A DNA stretch of 64,000 bases from the NCBI GenBank assembly GCA_019423125.1, contig JAHZBZ010000009.1, positions 1-64,000 of the forward strand, given 5' to 3'. This DNA comes from Bacillota bacterium. GTDB lineage: Bacteria; Bacillota; Clostridia; Christensenellales; Borkfalkiaceae. Below the pieces are notes generated by a model, which saw only the letters and a program-made list of their open reading frames with translations, was not told the origin of the DNA and did not search any database. This document shows positions 1 to 9,395 of the stretch, one piece after another. Each line of letters begins with the position of its first letter. Within the stretch, counting starts at the first letter, position 1. A program made the translations under genes and the position numbers.

Positions 1-520
<520 letters not shown>

Positions 521-721
521 TTAATTGCTTAAAGCTGCTCTTGCGAGCAACTGCTCTAACGTTTTTTTGCTGACTGTTCTTTGAGTACTTTGTACTTAAA
601 GTTAATTGACAGAAACTTTCAAACAATTTACAAGAAATTGTTTAATTCATTTCCTTCTATTCAATTTTTAATCTGCGTTGAACCGAACTTCGTTCGGCGC
701 TCTCTCGTGAAGAGCTTGTCC

Positions 722-750
722 ATTATAACACATCCTGATTTGCTTGTCAA
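722..750 (-). promoter_or_regulatory. rrn promoter proximal to 16S
   Basis: On the minus strand there is a perfect TTGACA (745-750), a 17-bp spacer and a perfect TATAAT (722-727), about 200 bp upstream of the 16S 5' end. Confidence 0.85.
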
Positions 751-844
751 GCGTTTTTCAAAACTTTTTTAAAGTTTTTTTCGCTCTCTTTTGCATATCT
801 TTCTGTGTCACGTCGGATCGCTCTCTTTCCGCGACAGCCTACCT

Positions 845-874
845 ATAATATCACATCTCTTTGAGATTGTCAAG
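845..874 (-). promoter_or_regulatory. rrn promoter, middle copy
   Basis: Minus-strand TTGACA (869-874), 18-bp spacer, TATTAT (845-850). It shares flanking sequence with the proximal promoter, which suggests module duplication. Confidence 0.75.
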
Positions 875-957
875 CGATTTTTAAAACTTTTTTGAAGTTT
901 TTTCGCTCTTCCCGAAGGGATGTGCTTTCGGAGGCCCTCGCCCGCGATAGCTTGACT

Positions 958-986
958 ATAATAGCACACCGTACTTTAAAAGTCAA
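958..986 (-). promoter_or_regulatory. rrn promoter, distal copy
   Basis: Minus-strand TTGACT (981-986), 17-bp spacer, TATTAT (958-963). It has the same spacing and orientation as the other two rrn promoters. Confidence 0.65.
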
Positions 987-1170
987 ATGTTTTTTCTCAC
1001 TTTTTCGCCTTTTTTTCCATTTTTTCTGCCATATTTTTGTCCCACTACATCTTGTATTTCTCCGTTTTAAAACGGCACAATTTTCGGCCGGGACTTTCTT
1101 CGCCCGGCCGCGCGACGGTTTTTGCGTAGGGGCTTTGTGGCGTTTTGCGGTAAAGCCATGCCCCACAAAG

Positions 1171-1199
1171 TTGCACGGCAATTCTTTTTGTGGTATAAT
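1171..1199 (+). promoter_or_regulatory. promoter of the small membrane protein gene
   Basis: TTGCAC (1171-1176), 17-bp spacer, perfect TATAAT (1194-1199). Transcription should begin near 1206, which excludes the upstream GTG at 1202 as a start codon and supports the ATG at 1232. Confidence 0.75.
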
Positions 1200-1231
1200 G
1201 AGTGAAGAAAATTCAGCAAAGAGGGAAACCC

Positions 1232-1477
1232 ATGTACAAGTATCTTCGCATGATCTGCGCCGTGCTCGCGGCGGCACTGGTGCTCGTTTGCATCTTCGTC
1301 GGGATCTATTTCGGCCTGACGGCATTTATCGGGTGCGCGGCGGGCGCACTGCTCCTGTTCGTGCTGAGCATGTTTTTCAAATATCTTCAGGAAGAACAAG
1401 AAGAAAAGAAAAAAGCCGCACAGGACAAACCCGCGGCAGACGGCGCCGAAGACGATAACGGCAAAGACAACGACTGA
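1232..1477 (+). CDS. small two-TM membrane protein with charged tail
   Basis: An 81-residue protein not recognised as a member of a named family. Two hydrophobic segments (about residues 5-25 and 27-48) are followed by a strongly charged tail rich in E, K, D and Q, so it is probably a small inner-membrane protein with a cytosolic tail. The ATG at 1232 was chosen because a GAGGG ribosome site lies a few bases upstream and the promoter's start point falls after the alternative GTG at 1202. It is monocistronic, with a strong hairpin terminator immediately downstream, and lies divergent from the rRNA promoters. No function can be assigned from sequence. Confidence 0.7.
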   Translation: MYKYLRMICAVLAAALVLVCIFVGIYFGLTAFIGCAAGALLLFVLSMFFKYLQEEQEEKKKAAQDKPAADGAEDDNGKDND

Positions 1478-1492
1478 CACGAAAACGAACGG

Positions 1493-1527
1493 AGGGCGGC
1501 CGCGCAGAATGCGCGGCCGCCCTTTTC
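1493..1527 (+). terminator. rho-independent terminator
   Basis: GC-rich inverted repeat gggcggccgcgc/gcgcggccgccc followed by TTTT, directly downstream of the small membrane protein gene. Confidence 0.8.
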
Positions 1528-1612
1528 AGGTCTTTCCCGCGCCTGCTTTGACGGCGTCATTTCAAAATCGACTTTTCACCCCTCCGCACGGCCATTGAAG
1601 GGCAACGCGAAA

Positions 1613-1643
1613 GCGGCTCCGCAGAAAAAATCTGCGGAGCCGC
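1613..1643 (-). terminator. hairpin downstream of the GH43-like gene
   Basis: Perfect 12-bp inverted repeat gcggctccgcag/ctgcggagccgc a few bases past the stop codon of the minus-strand gene. The T-run is weak, so termination strength is uncertain. Confidence 0.6.
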
Positions 1644-1649
1644 ACCACT

Positions 1650-3065
1650 TTATTTTATATTTATATTATTGTCGCGCGCGGGATGTGCACGGCGGAGAAA
1701 GAGCGGGAGCCCCTGCCCGCTGAGCGCGGAGACGGTGACGCCGCACGCCTCGGCGGGCATGGCGACGCCGCGGTAAAACTCCCCTTCCAGCTCGATGTCG
1801 ACGTAATTCTCGCCGAAGCACTTCCATCTGCCGCAGCGCCTTTTTTCAACGGTGACCGTTCCGTCCTCCTCCAGGAGAAGCCCCTCCCGCGCGTGCGCGC
1901 AGCCCTCTCCGCGAGAAAGGCGCACGAAATCGAACGCCGTGCCCGCAAGCTCCTCGCTCCCGACAGGGCGCATTCGCTCTCCGGCATAGCGATTCAGGCT
2001 GACCACGGGTGCACCGTCCGCATTGAACGCGAGCAATGCGGGAAAGAGGTCCGTTCTTTCTGCCCCGTCTGCCCCGCCCTCCTCTTCCGAACACGGAGAG
2101 GCGTTGCACAGGAGAAGGTCGCGGCCGTCCGACGTGTGCAGCACCCGCCCGCGCGAAAAAGACGAAAAGCCTTGGACGCTGTCCTCGTCCGTCCGGGCGC
2201 ATGCCCCGCACAGTTTCACGCCGCCCCCGCCCCCTGCAGGGCGGAGCTTGCGCGCGGCGGGCGCAGTCCAGACGCGCAGGGAATTTCCGACCGTGGCGAC
2301 GAGATGGCACTCTCGGACGCGGACGGGCTTGCCTCCGTCGCGGCCGAAGGCAAAACCGCGCGGGTAGACGGGTACGTCCGCGACGATGACCGCGGGTGCC
2401 GAAGCGTCGGAGACGCGCAAAAGGCGGATGCCGTAATAGTCGTCCTCGCGCGCGCATTCGCCGCCGTCAAACGCCGTGCGCGTGCGGCCGTCCGCGCGAA
2501 GCCCGCTGTCCGCATCCAATTCGAGAAGACGGACACCGCCCGCGCCGCGGCCGTACACGAGATACAGCCGCCCGCCGTCCGAAAAGACGGATGCGTCCAG
2601 CGCCGCAGGGGTCTTGCTCCCCCTGCCGTCCGTCAGCACAAGCTCGCCGACGAAGACATAAGGCCCCTCCGCCCTCTCGGAACGCGCGAGAAAGAGCGCC
2701 GCTCGCCTGCCGTCGGCGGCACAGAGGCTGCCGTAAAGGCAAAAACCGCCGCGCTCGTCCGCACGGACGAAGGGCGAGCGGAGAAAAAATTCCTCTTGCG
2801 ATGCGCCGCACAGCGCGGCAAGCGCGCACTTGAGCGCAGAAAGGCCCTCGACGGGCGCCGTGCCCGCGCGGGACCAGTGTATCAGATCTGTCGAAATGCG
2901 GATGTCATAGCAGTTCCGTTCGTCGTTGCCCGTGGATAAAGAGTAGAATCTGCCCTCCGCCTCGAACACCGACGGCTCAACCATGCCGCGCAGGCCTTCT
3001 TCCGACGAAGAAGCCGCGCCGCCGTATGCGCCGAAGTGCGGGTCAACGGGGTAAATCTTTTGCAT
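1650..3065 (-). CDS. GH43-like five-bladed beta-propeller protein
   Basis: A 471-residue protein with no signal peptide, so probably cytosolic. The first ~300 residues show the blade pattern of glycoside hydrolase family 43/62/117-type propellers: an early EPSVF...GRFYSLST block, then ISTDLIHWSRAG (the DLxHW blade motif), then LDASVFSDGGRLYLVYG (comparable to the second conserved Asp motif). A C-terminal region resembles the beta-sandwich of arabinanase-like enzymes. In GH43 the first motif usually has Asp (HDPS); here it reads VEPS, so the presumed base is Glu or the motif has diverged. A role in trimming arabino- or xylo-oligosaccharides is family inference. It is monocistronic, with a good promoter upstream and a hairpin downstream. 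Confidence 0.6.
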   Translation of the reverse strand: MQKIYPVDPHFGAYGGAASSSEEGLRGMVEPSVFEAEGRFYSLSTGNDERNCYDIRISTDLIHWSRAGTAPVEGLSALKCALAALCGASQEEFFLRSPFVRADERGGFCLYGSLCAADGRRAALFLARSERAEGPYVFVGELVLTDGRGSKTPAALDASVFSDGGRLYLVYGRGAGGVRLLELDADSGLRADGRTRTAFDGGECAREDDYYGIRLLRVSDASAPAVIVADVPVYPRGFAFGRDGGKPVRVRECHLVATVGNSLRVWTAPAARKLRPAGGGGGVKLCGACARTDEDSVQGFSSFSRGRVLHTSDGRDLLLCNASPCSEEEGGADGAERTDLFPALLAFNADGAPVVSLNRYAGERMRPVGSEELAGTAFDFVRLSRGEGCAHAREGLLLEEDGTVTVEKRRCGRWKCFGENYVDIELEGEFYRGVAMPAEACGVTVSALSGQGLPLFLRRAHPARDNNINIK

Positions 3066-3130
3066 AACTCTCTCAACCTTGTCTCTGTTTTTCGGACAGA
3101 AAACAGGAAAAAATCCCCTTCTTGCGCGTT

Positions 3131-3159
3131 ATCATACCATAGACTGCGCAGGATTGCAA
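3131..3159 (-). promoter_or_regulatory. promoter of the GH43-like gene
   Basis: Minus-strand TTGCAA (3154-3159), 17-bp spacer, TATGAT (3131-3136), about 65 bp upstream of the ATG at 3065. Confidence 0.65.
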
Positions 3160-3388
3160 TCTTTTTTCGTATATATTTTTTATTTTCCTCTTTTTTTTCG
3201 AAAAATTACCATTTTTTCGGCAAAAATCCGCGCATTCGGAAAAAACAGAGCTTTTTTTGAAAATATCTGCACCGTTTTTGGCTTTTTTGCGCGCAATGTG
3301 ACGCCCGCATTGCGTTTTTCCCTTCCGAAAACGGCGAAGCAGGCCGCACCCGCTCCTCTTTCGGGGGAACAAAAACATACAAAAGGAA

Positions 3389-3418
3389 CCGCCCGCGCGA
3401 GTGCGCGGGCGGCCCTTT
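3389..3418 (+). terminator. hairpin of the recurrent cgcccgcgc type
   Basis: Stem ccgcccgcgcg/cgcgcgggcgg-like pair followed by cccTTTTc. It uses the same stem core found at most terminators in this window. No plus-strand gene clearly precedes it. Confidence 0.5.
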
Positions 3419-3547
3419 TCTATAAGGAGGTTGGAAGGGGAAACAGGCACGGAAGAGAAATCGGAGGGGGAGGCATGCGCCCGTTCGGCGCAGCTCTCTT
3501 CCGAACCTGAGCCCATTTTACAACAGATGCGCGGCGCTGTCAATGCA

Positions 3548-3986
3548 CAACAGGTCAATTTCCGCACCTTTCATCCGCATTTTATTTTGCGCGCAAAACG
3601 CTCGCATTTGTCCTCGCGGCCGTCACAGATCCTCCACTTTTTTGCCATTTTCCCCTGTTTCCTTGTTCCCGCGCACGGTTTGATTTTCTCTCCCCGCTTC
3701 CGTTTTTTCCGCCCCGCCGAATGAACCACGCGGACAAAGCATACCTCTCCAACAGGTCAGTTTCTGCACCCTTGAACGGGGCAAATCATCCCCAACAGTT
3801 CAACTTCTGCACCGTTGAAATTTTTTCACACCCGCGGCGGGGCGGAACGGACGTTCAACAGGTCAGTTTCTGCACCTTTGAAGGAGGGCAAATCGTCCCC
3901 AACAGGTCAACTTTTGCACCGTTGAAATTTTTTCACACCCGCGGCGGGGCGGAACGGACGTTCAACAGGTCAATTTCTGCACCTTT
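3548..3986. repeat. six copies of a 24-nt repeat in a higher-order array
   Basis: Copies of caacaggtcartttctgcac plus 3-4 bases begin at 3548, 3750, 3793, 3856, 3900 and 3963. After the first, the spacing alternates 43, 63, 44 and 63 bp, giving a ~107-bp higher-order unit that is almost identical in its two full copies. The intervening DNA is conserved between units, unlike CRISPR spacers. No cas gene is near. Confidence 0.85.
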
Positions 3987-4159
3987 CACCCGTGCGGACG
4001 CCCCCGCATGATGTTCAGGCGGACGAAAAACGCCCCCCTGCCAAAACCCTTTGCGCAGGGGGGGCAAGCAATCAAAGGCTCGGCAAGCGTCGGCAACCCC
4101 GCCTTTTTACGCACGGACAAAAAGCAAATCAAAAGGAGATAACGCGGCAATAACGCGGT

Positions 4160-4200
4160 AAAAAAACTCCGCGCCGAAAAATGCGTTTTTTCGGCGCGGA
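4160..4200 (-). terminator. terminator of the parA-parB operon
   Basis: Inverted repeat tccgcgccgaaaaa/tttttcggcgcgga with a T-run on the minus strand side (4161-4166), about 65 bp beyond the parB stop. Confidence 0.7.
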
Positions 4201-4263
4201 TGATCTGCCGCGGCAATGCCGCGGCGGCGATTTTCGTTGGTGCCGGGCAAGCGGCGACCTTTT

Positions 4264-5196
4264 TCAGCGGTGCTCTGTCTTGTCGACCATCTCGACGATC
4301 TCGCTGATGCGGTCCAGATCGTCCGTGTTGTAATAGTCGATGTAGATGCGGCCCTTTTTGTCGTTGCCGATCAGGGAGACCTTGGTCTTGAAGGTGTGGC
4401 GCATGCGCTCGATGAGGTCTTTGAGCTCGATGGAGACCTGCTGTTTTTTCTTGTCCTTCTTGTCGGCGAGCTCGTCGGGAGAGGCGAAATAATCGCGCAC
4501 CGAGCGCTCGATGTCGCGGACGGAGAGCCCGTCCTTGATCGCGTCGTTCGCGAGCTTATACTGCGCGTCTTCGGGCAGAGTGACGAGCGCGCGCGCGTGG
4601 CCTGCGGACAGCTTGCCGGACGACACGAGGCCGATGACCTCGGGCGAGAGGGACAGAAGGCGCAGGGTGTTCGTGACCGCGGGGCGGGATTTTCCGATGC
4701 GCTCGGCGAGCTCTTCCTGCGTGAGGTGATACTCGTCCATCAGCTGTTTCATCGCGTTCGCCGCTTCGATGGGGTTGAGGTCTTCGCGCTGGAGATTCTC
4801 GATCAGCGAGATCTCCTTGATCTCGCGGTCGGTGTACGAGCGCACGACGACGGGGATGTGCGTCTTGCCCGCCATCTTTGCGGCGCGGTAGCGGCGCTCG
4901 CCCGCGATGATCATGTACTTGCCGCCCTCCATGCCGTTGACGACGATGGGCATGATCAGCCCGTGTTTTTTGATGGAATCGGCGAGCTCTCGCAGCGCCT
5001 CCTCGTCGAAGTGCTTGCGCGGCTGGTTGGGGTTGGGGCGCACGAGGTCGATGTCCACCTCCGTCAGGCCCTTGATGTCCTCGGGAAGGGGCGCGGAAAG
5101 CGTCTCCTCGTCAAATTTTACGGCGTTCTCGTATGCCTCTTCGGTGTCCGAAAACAGCGCCGAAAGGCCTCTTCCGAGCCCTCTGTTCGTCTTCAT
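4264..5196 (-). CDS. parB: chromosome-partitioning protein ParB (Spo0J)
   Basis: A 310-residue ParB/Spo0J, the usual length. It is a CTP-dependent DNA clamp that loads at parS sites and recruits ParA and SMC near the origin. Seen here: the N-terminal GLGRGLSALF ParA-interaction motif, the RPNPNQPRKHFDEEAL start of the ParB domain, the GERRYRAAKMAG CTP-binding box (about residues 99-110), the ENLQREDLNPIEEA-like region, a helix-turn-helix (LTQEELAERIGKSRPAVTN, about 158-176) and a C-terminal dimerisation region. The start follows parA by 12 bp, so the two form one operon. A perfect parS lies about 7 kb away in the AT-rich desert, which fits this protein as its ligand. Confidence 0.97.
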   Translation of the reverse strand: MKTNRGLGRGLSALFSDTEEAYENAVKFDEETLSAPLPEDIKGLTEVDIDLVRPNPNQPRKHFDEEALRELADSIKKHGLIMPIVVNGMEGGKYMIIAGERRYRAAKMAGKTHIPVVVRSYTDREIKEISLIENLQREDLNPIEAANAMKQLMDEYHLTQEELAERIGKSRPAVTNTLRLLSLSPEVIGLVSSGKLSAGHARALVTLPEDAQYKLANDAIKDGLSVRDIERSVRDYFASPDELADKKDKKKQQVSIELKDLIERMRHTFKTKVSLIGNDKKGRIYIDYYNTDDLDRISEIVEMVDKTEHR

Positions 5197-5208
5197 GCCG
5201 TCCCCTCC

Positions 5209-5982
5209 TTACTTCTTCTTGCTCTCGCGGTCGAGATATTCCTGCGTCAGTGCCTTGTACGCGCGCGCGCCCGTGCATTTGGGGTCGTGGAGCATGATGG
5301 GCTTGCCGTAGGAGGTCGCCTCGACCAGGCGGATGTTGCGCGGAACGACGATCTCGAACACGCGCTTGGTGAAAAATTTGCGGATCTCTTCGGTGATCTG
5401 CTTGGAGATCAGCGAGCGGCTGTCGTACATGGTCAGGACGACGCCGTCGACGTCGAGAGCGGGATTGAGCTGCTGTTTGACCAGCGAGATGGAGTTCATG
5501 AGCTGGCTCAGACCTTCGAGCGCGTAGTACTCGCTCTGGATGGGGATGATGACCGAATCGGACGCGGCGAGCGCGTTGATGGTCAGAAGCCCGAGCGAGG
5601 GCGGGCAGTCGATCATGACGAAGTCGTACTTCTCGCGAAGCTCAGAAAGCGCCTTTTTAAGTACCTTCTCGCGGCTCTTCTTGTAGACGAGCTCCACTTC
5701 CGCGCCCGCGAGGTCGATGTTCGAGGGCAGGATGTCCAGCCCTTCGAGCTCCGTTTTGAGGATGTTGTCCTCTGCCTTTTCGTCGTCGATGAGGACGTTG
5801 TAGACGGACTTTTTGAGCGAGCTCTTGGAAAAGCCCAGGCCCGTCGTCGCGTTGCCCTGCGGATCGATGTCCACGAGCAGCACCTTCTTGCCGAACGAGG
5901 CGAGGAATGCCGCCATGTTCACGCACGTCGTCGTCTTGCCGACGCCCCCCTTCTGATTGGAATATGAAACGATTTTTCCCAT
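5209..5982 (-). CDS. parA: chromosome-partitioning ATPase ParA (Soj)
   Basis: A 257-residue ParA/Soj family ATPase. The deviant Walker A motif KGGVGKTTT is at residues 11-19, with a signature Lys at 11. LVDIDPQGNATTGLG gives the A' motif and DFVMIDCPPSLG the Walker B region. The family binds nonspecific DNA as an ATP dimer and segregates ParB-parS complexes; in Bacillus it also regulates DnaA. It is the first gene of the parA-parB operon. Full length, no oddities. Confidence 0.97.
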   Translation of the reverse strand: MGKIVSYSNQKGGVGKTTTCVNMAAFLASFGKKVLLVDIDPQGNATTGLGFSKSSLKKSVYNVLIDDEKAEDNILKTELEGLDILPSNIDLAGAEVELVYKKSREKVLKKALSELREKYDFVMIDCPPSLGLLTINALAASDSVIIPIQSEYYALEGLSQLMNSISLVKQQLNPALDVDGVVLTMYDSRSLISKQITEEIRKFFTKRVFEIVVPRNIRLVEATSYGKPIMLHDPKCTGARAYKALTQEYLDRESKKK

Positions 5983-6075
5983 TCTTTCACCATCTTTTAT
6001 CTTATTGTATTTTTTCTCCCGCAGCGCCGCAGGCGCTGCGGGGAAAATATTGCCGTTGTTTCACGGGCGCAGGCA

Positions 6076-8109
6076 TCAGTGCCAGCGCTCTCCGCCCTCG
6101 GGTTTGTCCTCGGGTTTGTCCTCGGGTTTGTCCTCGGACTTGTCGTCAGGCTTGCTCTCGCCCGCCGATTCGCCCTTGTTCCCGCCCTTGCCGTCGTCGA
6201 ACAGCGAGTCGTCCTTGAGCACGCGCTTGAACGGGTTCTCCTCGGAAACCTTGAGCTTTTCGTCCATATATTTATAGACCTCTTCCACGGTCGCGCCCGC
6301 GAGCAGCATATCCACTTCGTCGGTGTAGATGGTCTCGCGCTCGATCAGGACGCGCGCCATGTTGTCGAGCACCTTGCGGTTCTCGCCGAGGAGTTTGGTC
6401 GCGCGCGCATGCGCCGACTCGATGATGCTGTGCACCTCTTCGTCGATGATGCCCGCCGTCTCCTCGCTGTAGCTGTTGTGCGTTTCCATGTCCCTGCCGA
6501 GGAAGATGGGATTGTCCGAACGGTAGGTCACAAGCCCCACGCGCTCGCTCATGCCCCACTCGGTGACCATCTTGCGCGCCGCCTCGGTCACGCGCTGCAA
6601 GTCGTTGCTCGCGCCCGTGGAGACGTCCTTGATGACGAGCTCTTCCGCGACACGGCCGCCCAGAAGCTCGCAGATACGGTCGGTCAGTTTGGCTTTGGTC
6701 ATGTGGTTGTCGTCGTTGTCGGGACGGGTCATCGTGTAGCCCGCCGCCATGCCGCGCGCGATGATGGAGACCTCCTGCACGGGGTCGCAGTTCTTGCACA
6801 GCTTGGCGATGATCGCGTGGCCGCTCTCGTGGTATGCGGTGATGCGTTTGTCCGATTCGGTGACGAGGTGGCTCTTCTTCTGCGGCCCGAGCAGGACCTT
6901 GTTGATGCCCTCGTACAGCTCGTGGTTGCCGATCATCTTTTTGTTCGCGCGCGCGGCGAGGATCGCCGCCTCGTTGAGCAGGTTTTCGAGGTCTGCGCCC
7001 GAAAAACCGATGGTCATGCGCGCGAGGATCTTGAAGTTGACGTTCGGCTCGAGCGGTTTGTTGCGCGCGTGCACTTTGAGGATCGCCTCGCGGCCGCGCA
7101 CGTCGGGAAGATTGACCATGACCTGGCGGTCGAAACGGCCGGGACGCAAAAGCGCGGGGTCGAGAATGTCGGCACGGTTGGTCGCCGCCATGACGATGAT
7201 GCCCTCGTTGGTCTCGAAGCCGTCCATCTGGACGAGCAGCTGGTTGAGCGTCTGCTCGCGCTCGTCGTGCCCGCCGCCGAGGCCGGTGCCTCTCTGCCTG
7301 CCGACTGCGTCGATCTCGTCGATGAAGATGATGCAGGGCTGGCTCTTCTTCGCGGCGTCAAACAGATCGCGCACGCGGGAAGCGCCGACGCCGACAAACA
7401 TCTCGACGAAGTCGGAGCCGGAAATGGAGAAGAACGGCACGTTCGCCTCGCCCGCGACCGCCTTCGCGAACAGGGTCTTACCCGTTCCGGGAGGCCCCAC
7501 GAGCAGGATGCCCTTGGGGATGCGCGCGCCGAGATCGGAGAACTTGTGCGGGTTTTTGAGGAATTCCACGACCTCCGCAAGCTCCGCCTTCTCCTCTTCC
7601 GCGCCCGCGACGTCCGAGAAACGGACCTTGATGTTGGAGTTCACGCGGGCCTTGGTCTTTGCAAAGCTCATCGCCTTGCCGCCTCCGCCCTGGGTCTGTC
7701 GGATGAGCAACCAGAACACCACGCAGACGAGGATGATCCCCGCAAGCGGCATCAGATAGCTCATGTAACTGCCCGCATTGGGGTCGGAATAGGATACCTT
7801 GATGTCGTTGTTGGGGTCGGCGTCACCGTTCCGCACCATGATCACATTCCAGAACTCTTCATACAGCGCGTTGCCCGCTTCATTGCGCGGACCCGCGGCC
7901 TGGTAGATGTGCTTGCCGTCCTTGTATCCGTCGTAGACGTAGTTGTTGACTTTGATCTCGTCGATCTTATCATCCTCGATCAGCTGGATGTATTCGGAAA
8001 AGGCGATCTTCTCCGGCTGCATCAGCGTCGTCGTCAATACGATGGAGAGGATGAGCACGAGCACAACTGCGAGCATGACCCACAGAAGTATTTTTGAATT
8101 TTTACTCAT
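6076..8109 (-). CDS. ftsH: ATP-dependent zinc metalloprotease FtsH
   Basis: A 677-residue membrane AAA+ protease that degrades membrane and regulatory proteins. TM1 is at about residues 8-29 and TM2 at about 115-137, flanking the extracytoplasmic domain. The AAA module shows Walker A GPPGTGKT, Walker [12 protein letters not shown] and the second region of homology with [20 protein letters not shown]. The zinc site is HESGH (usually HEAGH, a conservative change). The C-terminal tail ends in tandem DKPE-type repeats (about residues 655-672), an acidic/Lys-rich low-complexity extension. The AAGGAG ribosome site fits the ATG at 8109. A 47-bp tandem repeat begins 60 bp upstream. Confidence 0.97.
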   Translation of the reverse strand: MSKNSKILLWVMLAVVLVLILSIVLTTTLMQPEKIAFSEYIQLIEDDKIDEIKVNNYVYDGYKDGKHIYQAAGPRNEAGNALYEEFWNVIMVRNGDADPNNDIKVSYSDPNAGSYMSYLMPLAGIILVCVVFWLLIRQTQGGGGKAMSFAKTKARVNSNIKVRFSDVAGAEEEKAELAEVVEFLKNPHKFSDLGARIPKGILLVGPPGTGKTLFAKAVAGEANVPFFSISGSDFVEMFVGVGASRVRDLFDAAKKSQPCIIFIDEIDAVGRQRGTGLGGGHDEREQTLNQLLVQMDGFETNEGIIVMAATNRADILDPALLRPGRFDRQVMVNLPDVRGREAILKVHARNKPLEPNVNFKILARMTIGFSGADLENLLNEAAILAARANKKMIGNHELYEGINKVLLGPQKKSHLVTESDKRITAYHESGHAIIAKLCKNCDPVQEVSIIARGMAAGYTMTRPDNDDNHMTKAKLTDRICELLGGRVAEELVIKDVSTGASNDLQRVTEAARKMVTEWGMSERVGLVTYRSDNPIFLGRDMETHNSYSEETAGIIDEEVHSIIESAHARATKLLGENRKVLDNMARVLIERETIYTDEVDMLLAGATVEEVYKYMDEKLKVSEENPFKRVLKDDSLFDDGKGGNKGESAGESKPDDKSEDKPEDKPEDKPEGGERWH

Positions 8110-8171
8110 TCAGCATCTCCTTAAATATTTGCCTTAAAAATTTTTTCTCTATATCGGCCGCCCTTTCGGAC

Positions 8172-8502
8172 GTTGCCTTCTCTGTTTTGCTGTCTTTGCC
8201 GCTCGCTCTTTGCGGCGCGTTGCCTTCTCTGTTTTGCTGTTTTTGAGCCGCTCACTCTTTGCGGCGCCTTGTCTCCTCTGTTTTGCTGTCTTTGCCGCTC
8301 ACTCTTTGCGGCGCGTTGCCTTCTCTGTCTTGCTGTTTTTGCCGCTCACTCTTCGCGGCGCGTTGCCTTCTCTGTTTTGCTGTCTTTGCCGCTCACTCTT
8401 CGCGGCACGTTGCCTTCTCTGTTTTGCTGTCTTTGCCGCTCACTCTTCGCGGCGCGTTGTCTTCTCTGTTTTGCTGTTTTTCAGCCGCTCTCGCCGCTCA
8501 GT
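8172..8502. repeat. 47-bp tandem repeat, seven copies
   Basis: Units beginning gttgccttctctgttttgctg start at 8172, 8219, 8268, 8315, 8362, 8409 and 8456, each ending gcggcgc or similar. The period is 47 bp with one 49-bp unit. As 47 is not a multiple of 3, the long open frames through it are artefacts and it is best read as a non-coding minisatellite just upstream of ftsH. Confidence 0.92.
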
Positions 8503-8760
8503 CCCTTTACCCATTGCATGGACTTTCGCGGAGCAAAATTTTTTCTCGTTGCCCGCGCTCCGCCTTTTGAAGGTCTAAGCCGTGCGTTTTTGAGATGCTA
8601 TCTTGATTCAGTCTCTTTGGTCCGCCTCCTGCGGCGTAAAACTTTTTCCGTCGCTCTTTTCCGCTACTTTATGGTACTGTGTCTTCATTTTGTTCTCGAC
8701 GGGACTTAAACACCCCTTTTATCGGATTAAAAACTCTCTTTCGATAACTGTTTCCTTTTG

Positions 8761-9395
8761 CTTCTTTTCTCTTTGTTTTTGCTTTCCTTCGCCTGACTTC
8801 AAAGCCCCGACTTTTTGTTGCTCGATTTTCTTCTCTGCCCTTATGCTCTCTTCCAAATCCTTCTTCTTTTCCGCGGCGAAATCCGTTGCCCTAGCCGCGG
8901 GCTCTCTCTTTCCTGTGCCTCCATGAGCACACACCTTTTTCTGTCCTTAGCAGACCTTTGCAACGATTTCGGGCTTCCTTTTACTTTTCCCTTTTTGACA
9001 TTCCCCGCGCACCGCCTCCTGCGGCCTGACGCTTTTTTCGCTTCCTTATGCTTCTTTTCTCTTTGTTTTTGCTTTCCTTCGCCTGACTTCAAAGCCCCGA
9101 CTTTTTGTTGCTCGATTTTCTTCTCTGCCCTTATGCTCTCTTCCAAATCCTTCTTCTTTTCCGCGGCGAAATCCGTCGCCCTGGCCGCGGGGTCTCTCTT
9201 TCCTGTGCCTTCATGAGCACACGCCTTTTTCTGTCCTTAGCAGACCTTTACAACGCTTTCGGGCTTGCTTTTACTTTTCCATTTTTGACATTCCCCGCGC
9301 ACCGTTTCCTGCGGCCTGACGCTTTTTCCGTTTCCTTATGCTTCTTTTCTCTTTGTTTTTACTTTCCTTCGCCTGACTTCAAAGCATCGACTTTT
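8761..9395. repeat. 290-bp tandem repeat, 2.2 copies
   Basis: The block starting cttcttttctctttgttttt recurs at 8761, 9051 and 9341, an exact 290-bp period. The first two copies are almost identical over their whole length and the third is truncated after about 55 bp. The plus strand is strongly pyrimidine-rich. Purine-rich frames on the other strand change frame between copies, so the repeat is unlikely to be coding. Confidence 0.92.

Larger units (their letters stand above)
521..990 (-). promoter_or_regulatory. rRNA operon leader with three tandem promoters
   Basis: No gene is visible between the 16S gene and 1231. On the minus strand three sigma-A-type promoters follow one another, all pointing at the 16S gene. 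Two of them sit in duplicated modules: the tracts just upstream of the -35 boxes at about 747-795 and 871-912 are near copies (T/A-rich followed by cgctct). This is a typical multi-promoter rrn arrangement that arose by local duplication. Confidence 0.8.
3066..4263. other. 1.2-kb intergenic region without genes
   Basis: Between the GH43-like gene and parB no convincing reading frame is visible. The stretch holds the GH43 promoter, a T-rich tract on the plus strand (about 3160-3300), a hairpin at 3389-3418, a family of 24-nt repeats (3548-3986), another G/C hairpin near 4028-4058 and the parB terminator. An open frame across the repeats (about 3721-4011) is explained by the repeat periodicity and has no ribosome site. 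Confidence 0.7.

Noticed and set aside
3548..3986. Possible CRISPR array
   Set aside because: Only six 24-nt copies, the sequences between them are themselves repeated, spacing alternates 43/63 bp and no cas genes are present.
6050..6066. Additional parS half-site (tgtttcacgg) between parA and ftsH
   Set aside because: Only one arm matches; the second arm is missing, so it is unlikely to load ParB.
4216..8097. Long plus-strand frames opposite parB, parA and ftsH (583 and 672 codons)
   Set aside because: They mirror the codons of well-recognised genes on the other strand and have no homologous motif or start signal.
8719..9216. Lys/Glu-rich minus-strand frames across the 290-bp repeats
   Set aside because: The repeat period is 290 bp, not divisible by three, so the reading frame is not kept between copies, and the composition follows the purine-rich strand.
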